From assembly GCA_027493445.1 (NCBI GenBank), contig JAOSKU010000001.1:2996822-3060821 (forward strand): a DNA stretch of 64,000 nt, given 5' to 3'. Both the position numbers and the translations under genes were made by a program. Positions 1 to 9,891 of this stretch are shown in pieces. The notes under the pieces were generated by a model, which was given only the letters and a program-made list of their open reading frames with translations, ran no database searches and was not told the origin of the DNA. The stretch is from Thermoleophilia bacterium. GTDB taxonomy: Bacteria; Actinomycetota; Thermoleophilia; RBG-16-64-13. Position 1 is the first letter of the stretch, and the number at the start of each line of letters is the position of its first letter.

Positions 1-1
1 G

Positions 2-478
2 GTGATCGCCGTGGGCCGCAACGACCTGAAGCTCGAGACCGCCGGCCGGCTGGGCGCCGGCGCCCTGGTCGATTTGCGGGAACCGGGCGACGCTCTGGAG
101 CGCATCCTGGAGTTGACCGATGAGGGCCGGGGAGTCGACGTGGCCATCGAAGCCGTCGGTCGGCCCGAGGTGTGGGATTTCGCCGTGAGCATGGTGCGCC
201 GGGGCGGGGTGGTCAACTTCTTTGGGGGCTGCGAGGAGGGTAGCGTCGCGTGCGTGGATACCTACCGGCTCCACTACGAAGAGCTGCACCTGACGGCGGC
301 CTTCCATCACACCCCCCGGCATGTGCGTATGGCCATGGATGTGCTCGCCAATCGAGATTTCCCCGACGAGGCTCTGACCACCCACCGGTATACTCTCGAG
401 GAGCTGGTGACGCCGCTTCGTGTCATGAACAAGGAGCTCGCGGTCGAAGGCTTCATCAAGGCGGCGGTGACGCCGTAG
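2..478 (+). CDS. Zinc-type alcohol/threonine dehydrogenase family protein, C-terminal part (5' end outside window)
   Basis: This is the C-terminal ~158 residues of a medium-chain dehydrogenase; the catalytic N-terminal domain lies off the left edge. Visible are the end of the Rossmann fold with GVDVAIEAVGRPE and the RRGGVVNFFGG strand-turn, followed by the typical C-terminal helix and strand ending in EGFIKAAVTP. Family members oxidise alcohols, threonine or polyols with NAD(P)+. The substrate cannot be told from this fragment. It ends in TAG about 75 bases before selA and points the same way. The N-terminal zinc ligands cannot be checked. Confidence 0.8.
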   Translation: MIAVGRNDLKLETAGRLGAGALVDLREPGDALERILELTDEGRGVDVAIEAVGRPEVWDFAVSMVRRGGVVNFFGGCEEGSVACVDTYRLHYEELHLTAAFHHTPRHVRMAMDVLANRDFPDEALTTHRYTLEELVTPLRVMNKELAVEGFIKAAVTP

Positions 479-554
479 AAGGGGCCGGCGACGGAAGGTG
501 CGGCGGCGACGAGTTGGTCGCGTCCGGTTCCCATTCGAGATGCAGGAGGGCGCA

Positions 555-2000
<1,446 letters not shown>

Positions 2001-2107
2001 GGCTTTCCGGTGATGCCGCAGGGGCGAGCGGGTCTGCGCTTGAGGACCCATGTGGGTCGAGGCCGCGGGCCAGCCCTCGGGAGCACCCGACCGCGCTCGA
2101 TTCTGGA

Positions 2108-2506
2108 CTACCGGGCGTCCTCGCCGAGGACGCCGCGGGCCCATGCGACCACGGCTTCAGCTATGCCAACGGCGTGCTGGAACTCGATTTCTCCGACCGG
2201 TTCCAGTAGCCCGGGATACCGAGCGTCGAGGGCGAAGCCAGTCAGGACCGCACTGTCCTTCACTTCCGCAGGGATCTCCAACCCGGACTCCTCGAGAGCC
2301 TTTCCGAGTTCGTCGAGGTCGTGGGTTCGACGAAAGGGCACCGCACGTTGGCGACACACTGCTTTGAGCGCCTTCTCGGCGGCCTGCTGCGCTTGGAAGC
2401 CCATGTCCTCCCAAAACGCCTCCGCCGGCTTCGACTGTTTGGCTAGGGCCAGATTACTCTCCGCCCTCGCAAGCCAGTCGCGAGGACTGCCTGGTTCAGG
2501 CCGCAC
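2108..2506 (-). CDS. HEPN-domain toxin of an MNT/HEPN pair
   Basis: A 132-residue HEPN protein starting at GTG. It has the family core WEDMGFQAQQAAEKALKAV followed by RTHDLDEL, the Arg-His segment that forms the RNase or AMP-acceptor site in MNT-linked HEPN proteins. Its start overlaps the end of the upstream nucleotidyltransferase gene by 11 bases, the standard arrangement of these two-gene toxin-antitoxin systems. In characterised pairs the nucleotidyltransferase modifies and silences HEPN. The pair lies on the strand opposite selA and selB, between them. Family assignment is firm; activity is inferred. Confidence 0.85.
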   Translation of the reverse strand: MRPEPGSPRDWLARAESNLALAKQSKPAEAFWEDMGFQAQQAAEKALKAVCRQRAVPFRRTHDLDELGKALEESGLEIPAEVKDSAVLTGFALDARYPGLLEPVGEIEFQHAVGIAEAVVAWARGVLGEDAR

Positions 2507-2822
2507 GGTAGAGCTCTTTTCCTTCCTCCAGAGCGGACTTGATGACCAAGAACGGGTCGGATCCGTGATCGCGGACGTCGCTCTCGGTCACGACTACGAT
2601 GTCTTTGGCGAAACCGAAGCCCCACAGCTGGCGATAGATATGCTGCGTCGTCCTGCGCCTGTGCGTCCCGTCAGGCATGACCACGAGGACGTCGAGGTCG
2701 CTCTCCGGGCTCATGTCTCCCCGAGCCGCCGATCCGAACAGGATGATACGCAGAGGCCGGGCCGCTGCCACGATGCGCCGTACGAGCTCCTCAAGCTTCT
2801 CCTGGTCGACCTGGGTCGTCAC
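2496..2822 (-). CDS. Minimal nucleotidyltransferase (MNT) antitoxin
   Basis: A pol-beta-type nucleotidyltransferase of about 108 residues. The signature GSAARGDMSPESDLDVLVV gives the Gly-Ser motif and the paired aspartates that bind metal and nucleotide. It precedes and overlaps the HEPN gene, so it is the likely antitoxin. The start is uncertain. GTG at 2822 has GAGGGG just upstream and fits family length. The frame stays open to another GTG at 2867 with no evident ribosome-binding site. Confidence 0.82.
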   Translation of the reverse strand: MTTQVDQEKLEELVRRIVAAARPLRIILFGSAARGDMSPESDLDVLVVMPDGTHRRRTTQHIYRQLWGFGFAKDIVVVTESDVRDHGSDPFLVIKSALEEGKELYRAA

Positions 2823-3174
2823 GTGCCCCTCGCTGGTGTGTGTCTCGGCAGCGGTCGTTGAGAGCACCCCGATGGTATCTCAGCGGTTGCAGCCTGTAAA
2901 CGAGGCATTCGAATGCGCGCTGCATTCGGAGAGCGTCCGACGGCACGGAACGACGAGCGAGTTACCTGCCTGGTGCGTCCGGCTGCCCGGTCAGACGGTA
3001 TCATTGCTATGTCTACCGGCAGGGAGAGGACAGTGATGCACGTTCGCAGAGATGTCCACCGTCTGGACCGGCCGCCGCCCGGAGTGAGCGCGGCCGCCGG
3101 CGCGCTAGTGGCGGTCGTCTCGGGGGTCGCCCTTCGGGTCGCTTTTCCTCCGCCCGTTTTCTCGGAGGCCCCCC
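2823..3174. other. Intergenic region between the MNT/HEPN pair and selB
   Basis: No convincing gene is seen here. It separates the leftward MNT/HEPN pair from rightward selB and must hold both promoters. GGAGG at 3164-3168 is the selB ribosome-binding site. A short open frame (from about 3036) that overlaps the selB start has no family features and is not called. Confidence 0.5.
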
Positions 3175-5103
3175 ATGCCTGAGCGCGGGCTGACTCTGGG
3201 CACCGCCGGGCACATCGACCACGGTAAGACCACCCTGGTGCGGGCCCTCACCGGCAAGGACACCGACCGGTTGAAAGAGGAGAAGGAGCGGGGCATCTCC
3301 ATCGAGCTGGGCTACGCCGAGCTGGCGCTGCCCAGCGGCCGGCACCTGAGCGTGGTCGACGTACCGGGCCATGAGCGCTTCGTCAAGAACATGGTGGCCG
3401 GGGCCACGGGCATCGACATCTTCCTGCTGGTAGTGGCCGCCGACGACGGCGTCATGCCCCAGACCCGCGAGCACCTGCGCATCATCGAGCTGCTGGACAT
3501 CCCCCTGGGGGCAGTGGCCTTGACCAAGACCGACATGGTCGACGAGGAGATGGTGGAGCTGGCCGCGGCCGACGTGGAGGACTTCCTGGCTACCTCGCGC
3601 TATGCAGGCGCTCAGGTTGTGCCGGTGAGCGGGACCACAGGCGCCGGTCTGGACGAGCTGGAAAGAGTTCTGGACGGGCTCGCGGAGCGGGCCCCCCGGC
3701 GGGCGGCCTATCCGGCGACGCGAATGCCCATCGACCGGGTCTTCTCACTGAAAGGGATCGGGACGGTGGTCACCGGGACCCTGTGGTCCGGCGAGCTACG
3801 GCCCGAGGAAACGGTATCGATCCTTCCCCACACGAACTCCGAACGCCTGAACGAGGTGCGGGTGCGCAGCATCCAGGTGCACGACCACGCCGTGGAGGCG
3901 GCCGAGGAGGGGCAGCGGGTGGCCCTCAACCTGACCGGGGTTGACCGGCAGCAGCTGCAGCGGGGGCAGTGGGTGATCAAGGACCCGGTGCTGGAGCCCA
4001 CCTACCTGGCCGACGTCGCCCTGGTACTGCTCGACGACGCCCCTGAGCCCCTGACGCGGGTGTCGCGTGTGCGGGTGGACCACGGCACCCAGGAGGTGCT
4101 GGCCAAGGTGGTGCTGGCCGACCGGGAGGAGCTGCGGCCGGGCGAGTCCTGCTACGCCCAGATCCGCTTCGAGGACCGCGCTGTGGTGTATCCAGGGGAC
4201 CACTTCATCCTGCGCTCGCTCACTCCGGTGACGACCATCGGGGGCGGCCGGGTTTTCGATCCTCACCCGCACAAGCACGGCACCGACCCCAAGTGGCGTG
4301 AGCGCCTCAATGTGCTCGAGGAGGGGCCCGCTGACGCCATCGTGGCGCTTCTCCTGAAGGAAGCCTTCCCCGGGGGCGTGGCCCGCCGCCATCTGGACGC
4401 CAGCCCCTATCTCTGGCGCTTCGAGGCGCCTCCGGCGGTCAAGGCGGTGCTGGCCGACGGCCGGGCGCTGGAGGGAGGTCAGCAGCGGCTGTTCCACGGG
4501 CCGTCGCTGCTGGCGCTGGAGGAACGGGTGGTGGAAACGTTGCGAGTTCGGGCCGCGCTCGACGCGCTCGACCCCTACCTCTCGGTGGGAGAGCTGCGGC
4601 GGGAGGTCTCGGGAGGGAAGGAGTGGCCTGCCCTCGAGGCCGCCCTGGAGCGGTTGCAGGAAGCCGGCGACGTGGTGCGCACCGAGCATGGGCTGCGTTG
4701 GGGGCAGGCGGCCGGGGCGCTCGAAGGGCCCGATGCGGCGAATGCCGAGAAGCTGCTGGCCCACTACGAAGCGATCGGTCTGGAGGCGCCGGCGGTGGTC
4801 GTGGCCGGGAGCGCGGTCGGGCTGGCGGATCGGGACGCCCGGCGGCTGGTCCAGGCTCTGGAGCGCCAGGGGCGTATGACCAAGGTAGGCGAGGACCTCT
4901 ACTTCGCCAGCAGCACCCTCAGCGGCCTTATGGACACGATCGCCGCCGAGATGGAAGCCCGCGGCACCATCACCTTGGCCGAGGTGCGGGACCTCTTCGG
5001 CACCTCACGCCGCTACGCTCAGGCGCTGCTGGAGCACATGGACTCCGAGGGGCTCACCCTGCGGGTGGGCGACGCCCGGCGCCTGCGCAAACGGCGGCGG
5101 TAG
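3175..5103 (+). CDS. selB: Selenocysteine-specific elongation factor
   Basis: SelB delivers Sec-tRNA to UGA codons followed by a SECIS hairpin. The 642-residue protein has a full GTPase domain: P-loop [10 protein letters not shown], switch [25 protein letters not shown] and TKTD. EF-Tu-like domains II/III follow, then a long C-terminal array of winged helices (from about residue 380) that binds SECIS RNA. Its presence means UGA is decoded as Sec somewhere in this genome. ATG 3175 has GGAGG six bases upstream. Stop is TAG. Confidence 0.96.
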   Translation: MPERGLTLGTAGHIDHGKTTLVRALTGKDTDRLKEEKERGISIELGYAELALPSGRHLSVVDVPGHERFVKNMVAGATGIDIFLLVVAADDGVMPQTREHLRIIELLDIPLGAVALTKTDMVDEEMVELAAADVEDFLATSRYAGAQVVPVSGTTGAGLDELERVLDGLAERAPRRAAYPATRMPIDRVFSLKGIGTVVTGTLWSGELRPEETVSILPHTNSERLNEVRVRSIQVHDHAVEAAEEGQRVALNLTGVDRQQLQRGQWVIKDPVLEPTYLADVALVLLDDAPEPLTRVSRVRVDHGTQEVLAKVVLADREELRPGESCYAQIRFEDRAVVYPGDHFILRSLTPVTTIGGGRVFDPHPHKHGTDPKWRERLNVLEEGPADAIVALLLKEAFPGGVARRHLDASPYLWRFEAPPAVKAVLADGRALEGGQQRLFHGPSLLALEERVVETLRVRAALDALDPYLSVGELRREVSGGKEWPALEAALERLQEAGDVVRTEHGLRWGQAAGALEGPDAANAEKLLAHYEAIGLEAPAVVVAGSAVGLADRDARRLVQALERQGRMTKVGEDLYFASSTLSGLMDTIAAEMEARGTITLAEVRDLFGTSRRYAQALLEHMDSEGLTLRVGDARRLRKRRR

Positions 5104-5113
5104 GCGGCCGGGC

Positions 5114-5446
5114 ATGCGTATCGCCTACAAGATCTGGCTCGACAACGACGGCAAGGCGTTCGGCGAGGGCCCCCGCCAGCTGCTCCTGCTGGTGGAATGC
5201 CTTGGATCGCTGTCGGCTGCGGCCGCCGAGGTGGGCATGTCGTATAGCAAGGCCTGGCGTACCATCCGGCAGGTGGAGGCCCGCCTGGGTTTCCGCCTGA
5301 TCGAGCGGCGCACCGGCGGGGCGGCGGGGGGCGGGTCTACGCTCACGCCGCAGGCCCAGGATCTCCTGCGGCGCTACAGCGCCCTCGTGGACGACGCGCA
5401 CAAAGCCCTGGACGAACTATACGCACGGCACTTCGAGAACGGATGA
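5114..5446 (+). CDS. ModE/LysR-type winged-helix DNA-binding protein (HTH domain only)
   Basis: A 110-residue stand-alone helix-turn-helix of the ModE N-terminal / LysR type. The HTH is GSLSAAAAEVGMSYSKAWRT and the wing is around FRLIERRTGGAAGGGSTLT. No molybdate-binding (TOBE/MOP) domain follows, unlike full-length ModE. It starts ten bases after the selB stop and is probably co-transcribed. Small ModE-like regulators often sit near molybdoenzyme or formate dehydrogenase genes. Its target is unknown here. Confidence 0.85.
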   Translation: MRIAYKIWLDNDGKAFGEGPRQLLLLVECLGSLSAAAAEVGMSYSKAWRTIRQVEARLGFRLIERRTGGAAGGGSTLTPQAQDLLRRYSALVDDAHKALDELYARHFENG

Positions 5447-5513
5447 GCGTGCGGGTGGACGTGAGCGACCGGGATTCGTACAGGGGATGAGTCGGCGCGG
5501 ACGACCCTCACCT

Positions 5514-5774
5514 TCAGTAGGCGCGTACGACCTTCACGATGCCTGACAGCAGGAGGACGATGCTCGCCAGCAAGTACCCGAGCGCGACGAACGGCTGCTG
5601 CATGTAGGAGGCGACGTCGGCGGCGCCGATTCCTCCCGTGCCCAGGAAGATCATCGCCAGTCCCTGTATGAAACTCTGTGGCAACATGACTGAAGTATCG
5701 GTCTCTGTGGTCCTGGGCTTGAGCTCTGACCGCCCGGATTCGTTGGTTGTTGCTTCCTTTACTTCCCTTGACAA
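5514..5774 (-). CDS. Small two-helix membrane protein, function unknown
   Basis: Up to 86 residues with two predicted membrane helices (LAMIFLGTGGIGA and FVALGYLLASIVLLLSGIV) after a charged N-terminal tail. No family is recognised. The long form starts at TTG 5774; an internal ATG at 5687 would give a compact 57-residue membrane protein. It lies downstream of the cytochrome gene on the same strand, beyond a strong hairpin (5838-5875), so it is probably transcribed separately. Confidence 0.45.
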   Translation of the reverse strand: MSREVKEATTNESGRSELKPRTTETDTSVMLPQSFIQGLAMIFLGTGGIGAADVASYMQQPFVALGYLLASIVLLLSGIVKVVRAY

Positions 5775-5837
5775 TACTCATGTAAACCCCTGGGGGTATG
5801 GGGCAGTCCCCTCGGGGGCGTTGGATGTCCAAGAAGG

Positions 5838-5875
5838 CTGTGGGCTCCGGGGCCGAACGGCCCCGGAGCCCACAG
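5838..5875 (-). terminator. Strong hairpin, likely terminator of the cytochrome operon
   Basis: A perfect 17-bp inverted repeat, CTGTGGGCTCCGGGGCC and its complement, surrounds a four-base loop (GAAC). It lies 45 bases past the cytochrome stop codon. On the minus strand it is followed by a short pyrimidine-rich stretch rather than a pure T-run. Confidence 0.7.
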
Positions 5876-5919
5876 CGCCTGCCACCGCGCCGGCGGGATA
5901 GTCCCGCTCGACTAGGCTG

Positions 5920-7257
5920 TCAGAAGCCTATCGGCTCGTCCTTCAGGATGCCGCCGTTCGCCGCCTCCTCCTCGGCCAAATAAGGCGCCTGGATCCAGCC
6001 CTGGGCGTCGCCGACGGGGTCGGTGAGCCAGAACTTGGTGTAGTCGCCGCCGTGGCAGTTGGTGCAGGACGCGGTGATGGCGGTCGTACGCTGGATGGTG
6101 TGCGGGGTGGCGTGCTTCCACGTGGGACTGGCGGCCATGTCGGGGATGAGCCCGGCCACGGCGTTGGCTCCCGTGTAGGTGAACACGTCGCTGTCACCCG
6201 GCACGTGCCGCAGCACGGAGTACTTCTTGTGCTGGGTGTCGCCCTCGCCGGTCCACAAGGGGTTCAGGCCCGCTCGGAAGGTCATCAGGGCGTCGGGCGC
6301 CACCGTGGTGGGATCGGTGGCCGCCGCTTTGCGCGCGGCCAAGGTTGGATCGCCGCCGTTGATCTTGTAGAAGGCCAGACCGGTGCCGGTCACGTCGGTG
6401 TGACAGCTGAAGCAGTTCTTGTACGGCTGCGCATGGCAGACGTAGCAATCCATGGACTCTAGGTGATCCGACGTGTGCAGGCCCACCGCCGCAAAGGCGG
6501 ACGCATCGGCTTCGCCCGGACCGTGGCAGTCCTCGCAGCGCGGGGCGGTGGTCACCGCGTAGCGGTTGTCGTCGGTGGGCGCTCCCTCGCCGTGCATCTC
6601 CGCGGCGGGGTGACAGTTCATGCACTCCAGCCCGGCGGTCTTGTGCGCGTCGGCCTTTAGCGTGAAGTCCGTAGCTTTCCAGGGGCTGTCTGCGTCGTAG
6701 GCGGCCTTGTTCCGTTCGAGAAGGGCGCCGTTCTGCCCGTAGTACTCGTCCTTGACCCGCGAGCCATGACAGGCCGTGCAGTTGTTGTCCTGCGACGGGG
6801 TCTCCTGGAAGGCGTGGCCGGCCAGCAGGCCGCCTCCGGCCGTCTGGGGAACGCTCACGTGGCAGAAACCGCAGGCCGGTTCGCCTTCGGTGTTGGCCAC
6901 GTGGCATTTGGTGCACTGGGCATCGAAGCGCGCGCCGGCGGTGGCCGCGTCTACGGTGCCGAAACCGCGCTCGGCCAGATTAGCAGTGTAGCCGGCCAGG
7001 GTGGTGTGCAGGCTGTCACCGGCAGAGGCTACGGTGGCCGCGTGACAGGGGGTGCAGTCTCCGCTCCCGGGGACGGCTTCGAAGTCCCCGGCATGGGCCG
7101 TTTCGCGGGCGTTCGCTGTGTCGTCGCCACCGTGGCAGTCGGTGCAGGTCTTACCCATGTGCACGCTGCTGCCGGTGAGGACGCTGGGGTACTGCTCGAC
7201 GGATCCGTCGAAGATCCAGAACTTCTTCGGTGCCGGCACGGGCACCACAGATCCGCC
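5920..7257 (-). CDS. Decahaem c-type cytochrome; probably the C-terminal half of a Sec-containing fusion
   Basis: This frame carries ten CXXCH haem sites: CTDCH, CTPCH, CTKCH, CGFCH, CTACH, CMNCH, CEDCH, CYVCH, CFSCH and CTNCH. Multihaem c cytochromes are assembled outside the membrane and move electrons to or from extracellular acceptors. The first possible start (GTG 7248, VVPVPAPKKFW) has no signal peptide, which would prevent export and haem attachment. The frame is in phase with the upstream SLH-rhodanese frame and separated from it only by TGA 7258-7260. That frame supplies a signal peptide and an S-layer anchor. If independent, its GTG could be translated by coupling from GAGG overlapping the TGA. 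Ends in TGA. Confidence 0.9.
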   Translation of the reverse strand, partial: GGSVVPVPAPKKFWIFDGSVEQYPSVLTGSSVHMGKTCTDCHGGDDTANARETAHAGDFEAVPGSGDCTPCHAATVASAGDSLHTTLAGYTANLAERGFGTVDAATAGARFDAQCTKCHVANTEGEPACGFCHVSVPQTAGGGLLAGHAFQETPSQDNNCTACHGSRVKDEYYGQNGALLERNKAAYDADSPWKATDFTLKADAHKTAGLECMNCHPAAEMHGEGAPTDDNRYAVTTAPRCEDCHGPGEADASAFAAVGLHTSDHLESMDCYVCHAQPYKNCFSCHTDVTGTGLAFYKINGGDPTLAARKAAATDPTTVAPDALMTFRAGLNPLWTGEGDTQHKKYSVLRHVPGDSDVFTYTGANAVAGLIPDMAASPTWKHATPHTIQRTTAITASCTNCHGGDYTKFWLTDPVGDAQGWIQAPYLAEEEAANGGILKDEPIGF

Positions 7258-7260
7258 TCA
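7229..7260 (-). promoter_or_regulatory. Candidate selenocysteine TGA codon with SECIS-like hairpin
   Basis: The TGA (7260-7258) joins two in-phase frames. Eleven bases after it comes the stem GGTGCC / GGCACC (6 bp) with a six-base loop CGTGCC. The loop begins 17 bases past the TGA and has G in its second position. Bacterial SECIS elements are known to have an apical loop roughly 16-37 bases downstream with a G in the first two loop positions, and the E. coli fdhF hairpin also begins eleven bases after its UGA. selA, selB and tRNA-Sec flank this gene. The match is seen in sequence; decoding is inferred. Confidence 0.65.
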
Positions 7261-9075
7261 GCCTTCGCCTTCTGAGGGCGGTGCCTCCCCGGCCGCGACC
7301 GGATTGGCCACCTCGCGGTCATAGAAGATGCCGGTCAGGCTGGTGTGGCACGACTCACAGCCGCTGGGCGACTGGTAGTCGGCCAGGGAGTCCAGATCGT
7401 CGGCGCCGCCGTCGTTGACCGGGAAGTCCCAGGCTTTCATGAGGTCGAAGCTCTTGAGCTGCCCGGCGCCCGGAGCACCCCGGTTCCAGCCGTTCACGCC
7501 ATAGAGCAGGTTGCGCACGTCATAGCCCAGGATGCCCAGGGCCATGGTGGCGATACCACCGGTATGGCCTGTATAGCAGTAGGCGATGATCGGGTGCGAC
7601 GGGTCCACGAACTTGGTGAAGTTGGCCACGTCGGCCACCTTCTGGTAGGGGATGTTGATAGCTCCGGGGATGTGCCCGAGCGCGTAGTGGTTGGTCGCCC
7701 GTACGCTGACCAGCTGCGGGTCGTTGGCTGCGTTGCCGTCTTCGAGGTTCTGTGCCAGCGCGGACGGGTACACCTGGGTCTCGAATTGCGTGGTGAATCC
7801 GCCGAAGTAGTCCTTGGCCCGCAGCAGGGCCTTGGTCACAACGGCATCGGTCCCGAAGGCCGAGAAGGCAGGGTAGGCGCCCTGATCCACGCCGGCCACT
7901 GTTCCGGCTTCGAGCGGCTTCTGCACGATCACTCCGGCCGCGAGCGCGTCTTCGAAGCGGGTACCGGTCGGCACGAGATCGCGTTCGAACGACCAGGCGG
8001 TCATGCCCTGGAAGATCACCGTCGACTTCGGATAGGGGGTGGCCGTCTTGGCGTCGAGGGCGGCCTTCTGCGCCGCCGGGTCGGCGATGCGATAGAGGTT
8101 CACCAGCAGGTTGGCCATGTCGCCGTCGTCACCCCAGTAGGAGGCGATCACGATCTCCTGGTTCATGGGGATGCGGGGGTCGGCGGCTAGGAGGGCCTGC
8201 GGGACTTCCAGCAACGGGATATTCACCGCGCCCGGGATATGACCCTTGGCGAAATCGGCCGGTTCGCGCGTGTCGAGCACGAAGGGGTCGTTGGCCGCGT
8301 TGGCGTCGAAGAGGGCCTTCGCCACCACGTCCGGATTAGTGGTGTTGTAGCCCAGCGCCAGGACGGCGTTCAGGCGATCGGCGATCGCCTGAAAGTCGGC
8401 GGTCGGCTCGGCTGTCGTACCGATCACACGGCCCAGGGCCATCGTGTCGAGCAGCCGCGACACCATCTTGGCCACCTGGCCCCGGGTGGCGTTGGCGTAG
8501 GGGTCGAAGGTGGTGGCCGTCTTGCCGTCGAGGATGCCGTTGAACTTGGCCTTGGCCACCTCGGCTTGGGCGTAGTCGGGCACGTCGGTGAAGCCCGTCT
8601 GGTAGCCGGCGGGTGGATCAGCCAGGCCGCTCCCTCCGGCCCTAACGATGACCAGGGCCAGCTGCACCCGGGTGATGTTGTTGGCGGGGTTGAACTTGCC
8701 CTGGTCGCCCATGACGAAGCCGGCTTCGGCCGCTTCCTCGACGTAGTCGAAGGGATAGGGGACGCCCATGCCAGGCATGACGTCGGAGAACGTGGGGTTC
8801 TGCTCGTTATCGATCGCGTCCGTGTGGCGGTCGGTGGCGAGCACGATGATCTTGGCGAACTGCTGGCGGGTTACCGGGTCGTCGGGCTTGTAGGTGCCGT
8901 CGGGGAAGCCGCCCACGATCTCCAGGTCGGCCAGCCGAGTGATATCCGTGTAGAACGGATGGGTGCTCGGCACGTCGCTGAAGGCGGTGGCTCCCAGGGC
9001 GATTCCTACACCCAGGACCAACATCAGGGCCAGCACCACCAAGACCGAGAGGCTGAACATGTCACTTCGTCTCAA
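7258..9075 (-). CDS. Exported SLH-domain / tandem rhodanese protein with a C-terminal CXXCH; N-terminal half of candidate selenoprotein
   Basis: A 605-residue frame read up to the TGA. Residues 6-30 form a signal peptide. Three S-layer homology domains follow (about 31-85, 95-150, 158-212), which bind cell-wall polymer. There are two rhodanese domains: the first (about 250-370) lacks the catalytic cysteine (ASYWGDDGD), while the second (about 440-535) has Cys500 in CYTGHTGG. A single haem site CESCH is at 573-577, then a Gly/Glu/Pro-rich linker. The start is probably TTG 9075, with GAGGAG seven bases upstream; ATG 9060 is the alternative. The cell-surface location and the sulfur-transferase fold suggest sulfur, selenium or metal redox chemistry coupled to the following haems. 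Confidence 0.88.
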   Translation of the reverse strand: MRRSDMFSLSVLVVLALMLVLGVGIALGATAFSDVPSTHPFYTDITRLADLEIVGGFPDGTYKPDDPVTRQQFAKIIVLATDRHTDAIDNEQNPTFSDVMPGMGVPYPFDYVEEAAEAGFVMGDQGKFNPANNITRVQLALVIVRAGGSGLADPPAGYQTGFTDVPDYAQAEVAKAKFNGILDGKTATTFDPYANATRGQVAKMVSRLLDTMALGRVIGTTAEPTADFQAIADRLNAVLALGYNTTNPDVVAKALFDANAANDPFVLDTREPADFAKGHIPGAVNIPLLEVPQALLAADPRIPMNQEIVIASYWGDDGDMANLLVNLYRIADPAAQKAALDAKTATPYPKSTVIFQGMTAWSFERDLVPTGTRFEDALAAGVIVQKPLEAGTVAGVDQGAYPAFSAFGTDAVVTKALLRAKDYFGGFTTQFETQVYPSALAQNLEDGNAANDPQLVSVRATNHYALGHIPGAINIPYQKVADVANFTKFVDPSHPIIAYCYTGHTGGIATMALGILGYDVRNLLYGVNGWNRGAPGAGQLKSFDLMKAWDFPVNDGGADDLDSLADYQSPSGCESCHTSLTGIFYDREVANPVAAGEAPPSEGEG

Positions 9076-9311
9076 CGAGTCGCTCCTCTCCAGGTCGGCG
9101 GTCGGTCGGGTGGGTTGGCGGCATCACCTCCCGGGTACATGAGAGCGAATTCACAAACCAGCCCAGAGTACGCCTTATCGAGAGGATTGTCAAAGCCTCG
9201 AAATTCGGGTGGATTGCGCGGGCAAGGCGCTTGAGATGATCGGGTCAGGCGGGCTGCTGGGTTCCATTCGTCGCGCCCCGTCTGGATGCGCTACAATCGA
9301 GCTCCTGGCGC

Positions 9312-9408
9312 GGAGTGGCATCCGGTCTGGTGGCCGGCCCGGTCTTCAAAACCGCTGTTGGGCGGTGGTCCCGTCCAGGGTGGGTTCGATTCCCACGCCG
9401 CTCCGCCA
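9312..9408 (+). tRNA. selC: tRNA-Sec (anticodon UCA)
   Basis: A 97-base tRNA including encoded GCCA. The 8-bp acceptor stem pairs GGAGTGGC with GCCGCTCC. The 6-bp D stem CCGGTC/GGCCGG has a four-base loop. The anticodon loop CTTCAAA carries TCA at 9346-9348. A long variable arm follows, then the T arm GTGGG-TTCGATT-CCCAC. The 8-bp acceptor stem, long D stem and UCA anticodon are diagnostic of bacterial tRNA-Sec. One mismatch at the base of the anticodon stem was noted. Confidence 0.95.
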
Positions 9409-9891
9409 TTTGATTTGCAGGGGCTATTCGTGATTGGGAGCCCGGTCCTGGTGGCCGGGCTTTGGTGTTCGTGGGGGCGGTTGCTCTGCGATCGGCGACC
9501 AGAGCCTGGCCCACCTGTACGTGCTCGGATGAGAGTCGAAAGACCGCCCGGACGACCGACTCGAGAGCTCGCTCGCGACAGGTAAGACCGTTCAGTTGGC
9601 CCGGTTGGGCGCTCAGATGGTTGCCCTCGCCGGGCCCGTTACCCTCGGCGTGCAGCGAACGTCGAGAGTTGGCGTCGCCGGCTGCGATTGGCGCCTTCGA
9701 GTCACCGTGTGGACCGCCCGTCCATGATCTTCACCCTACGGTCTTGGCACGTGCGCACAGTTTTCCTCGCCGACACGCGGCGCACTGTTGGTGGGACGGT
9801 CCATACAAACGCGCCTTTCTGCCCGGTAGTCTCATGGGGATTCGCGGGGCGGCTCAGGCCGTGCGCGCCTATTCGGGCAAAAGGGGGGATC
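9409..9891. other. Intergenic region after tRNA-Sec, before the transporter operon
   Basis: No gene is supported. It contains the terminator-like hairpin at 9439-9461. AAGGGGGG just before ATG 9892 is the ribosome-binding site of the binding-protein gene, whose promoter must lie in this stretch. No riboswitch was recognised. Confidence 0.45.
9439..9465 (+). terminator. Hairpin downstream of tRNA-Sec
   Basis: Seven-bp stem AGCCCGG/CCGGGCT around a nine-base loop, followed by TTGGTGTT. It lies about 30 bases past the tRNA 3' end and is a plausible intrinsic terminator with a weak T-run. Confidence 0.5.

Noticed and set aside
2913-3182. Open frame overlapping the selB start
   Set aside because: Low-complexity Ala/Val/Arg translation with no family features; the selB ribosome-binding site lies within it.
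7229-7260. TGA explained as a homopolymer indel like the other frame breaks
   Set aside because: Both sides are already in the same phase, so no indel is needed; a single-base substitution error remains possible but would not create the matching hairpin.
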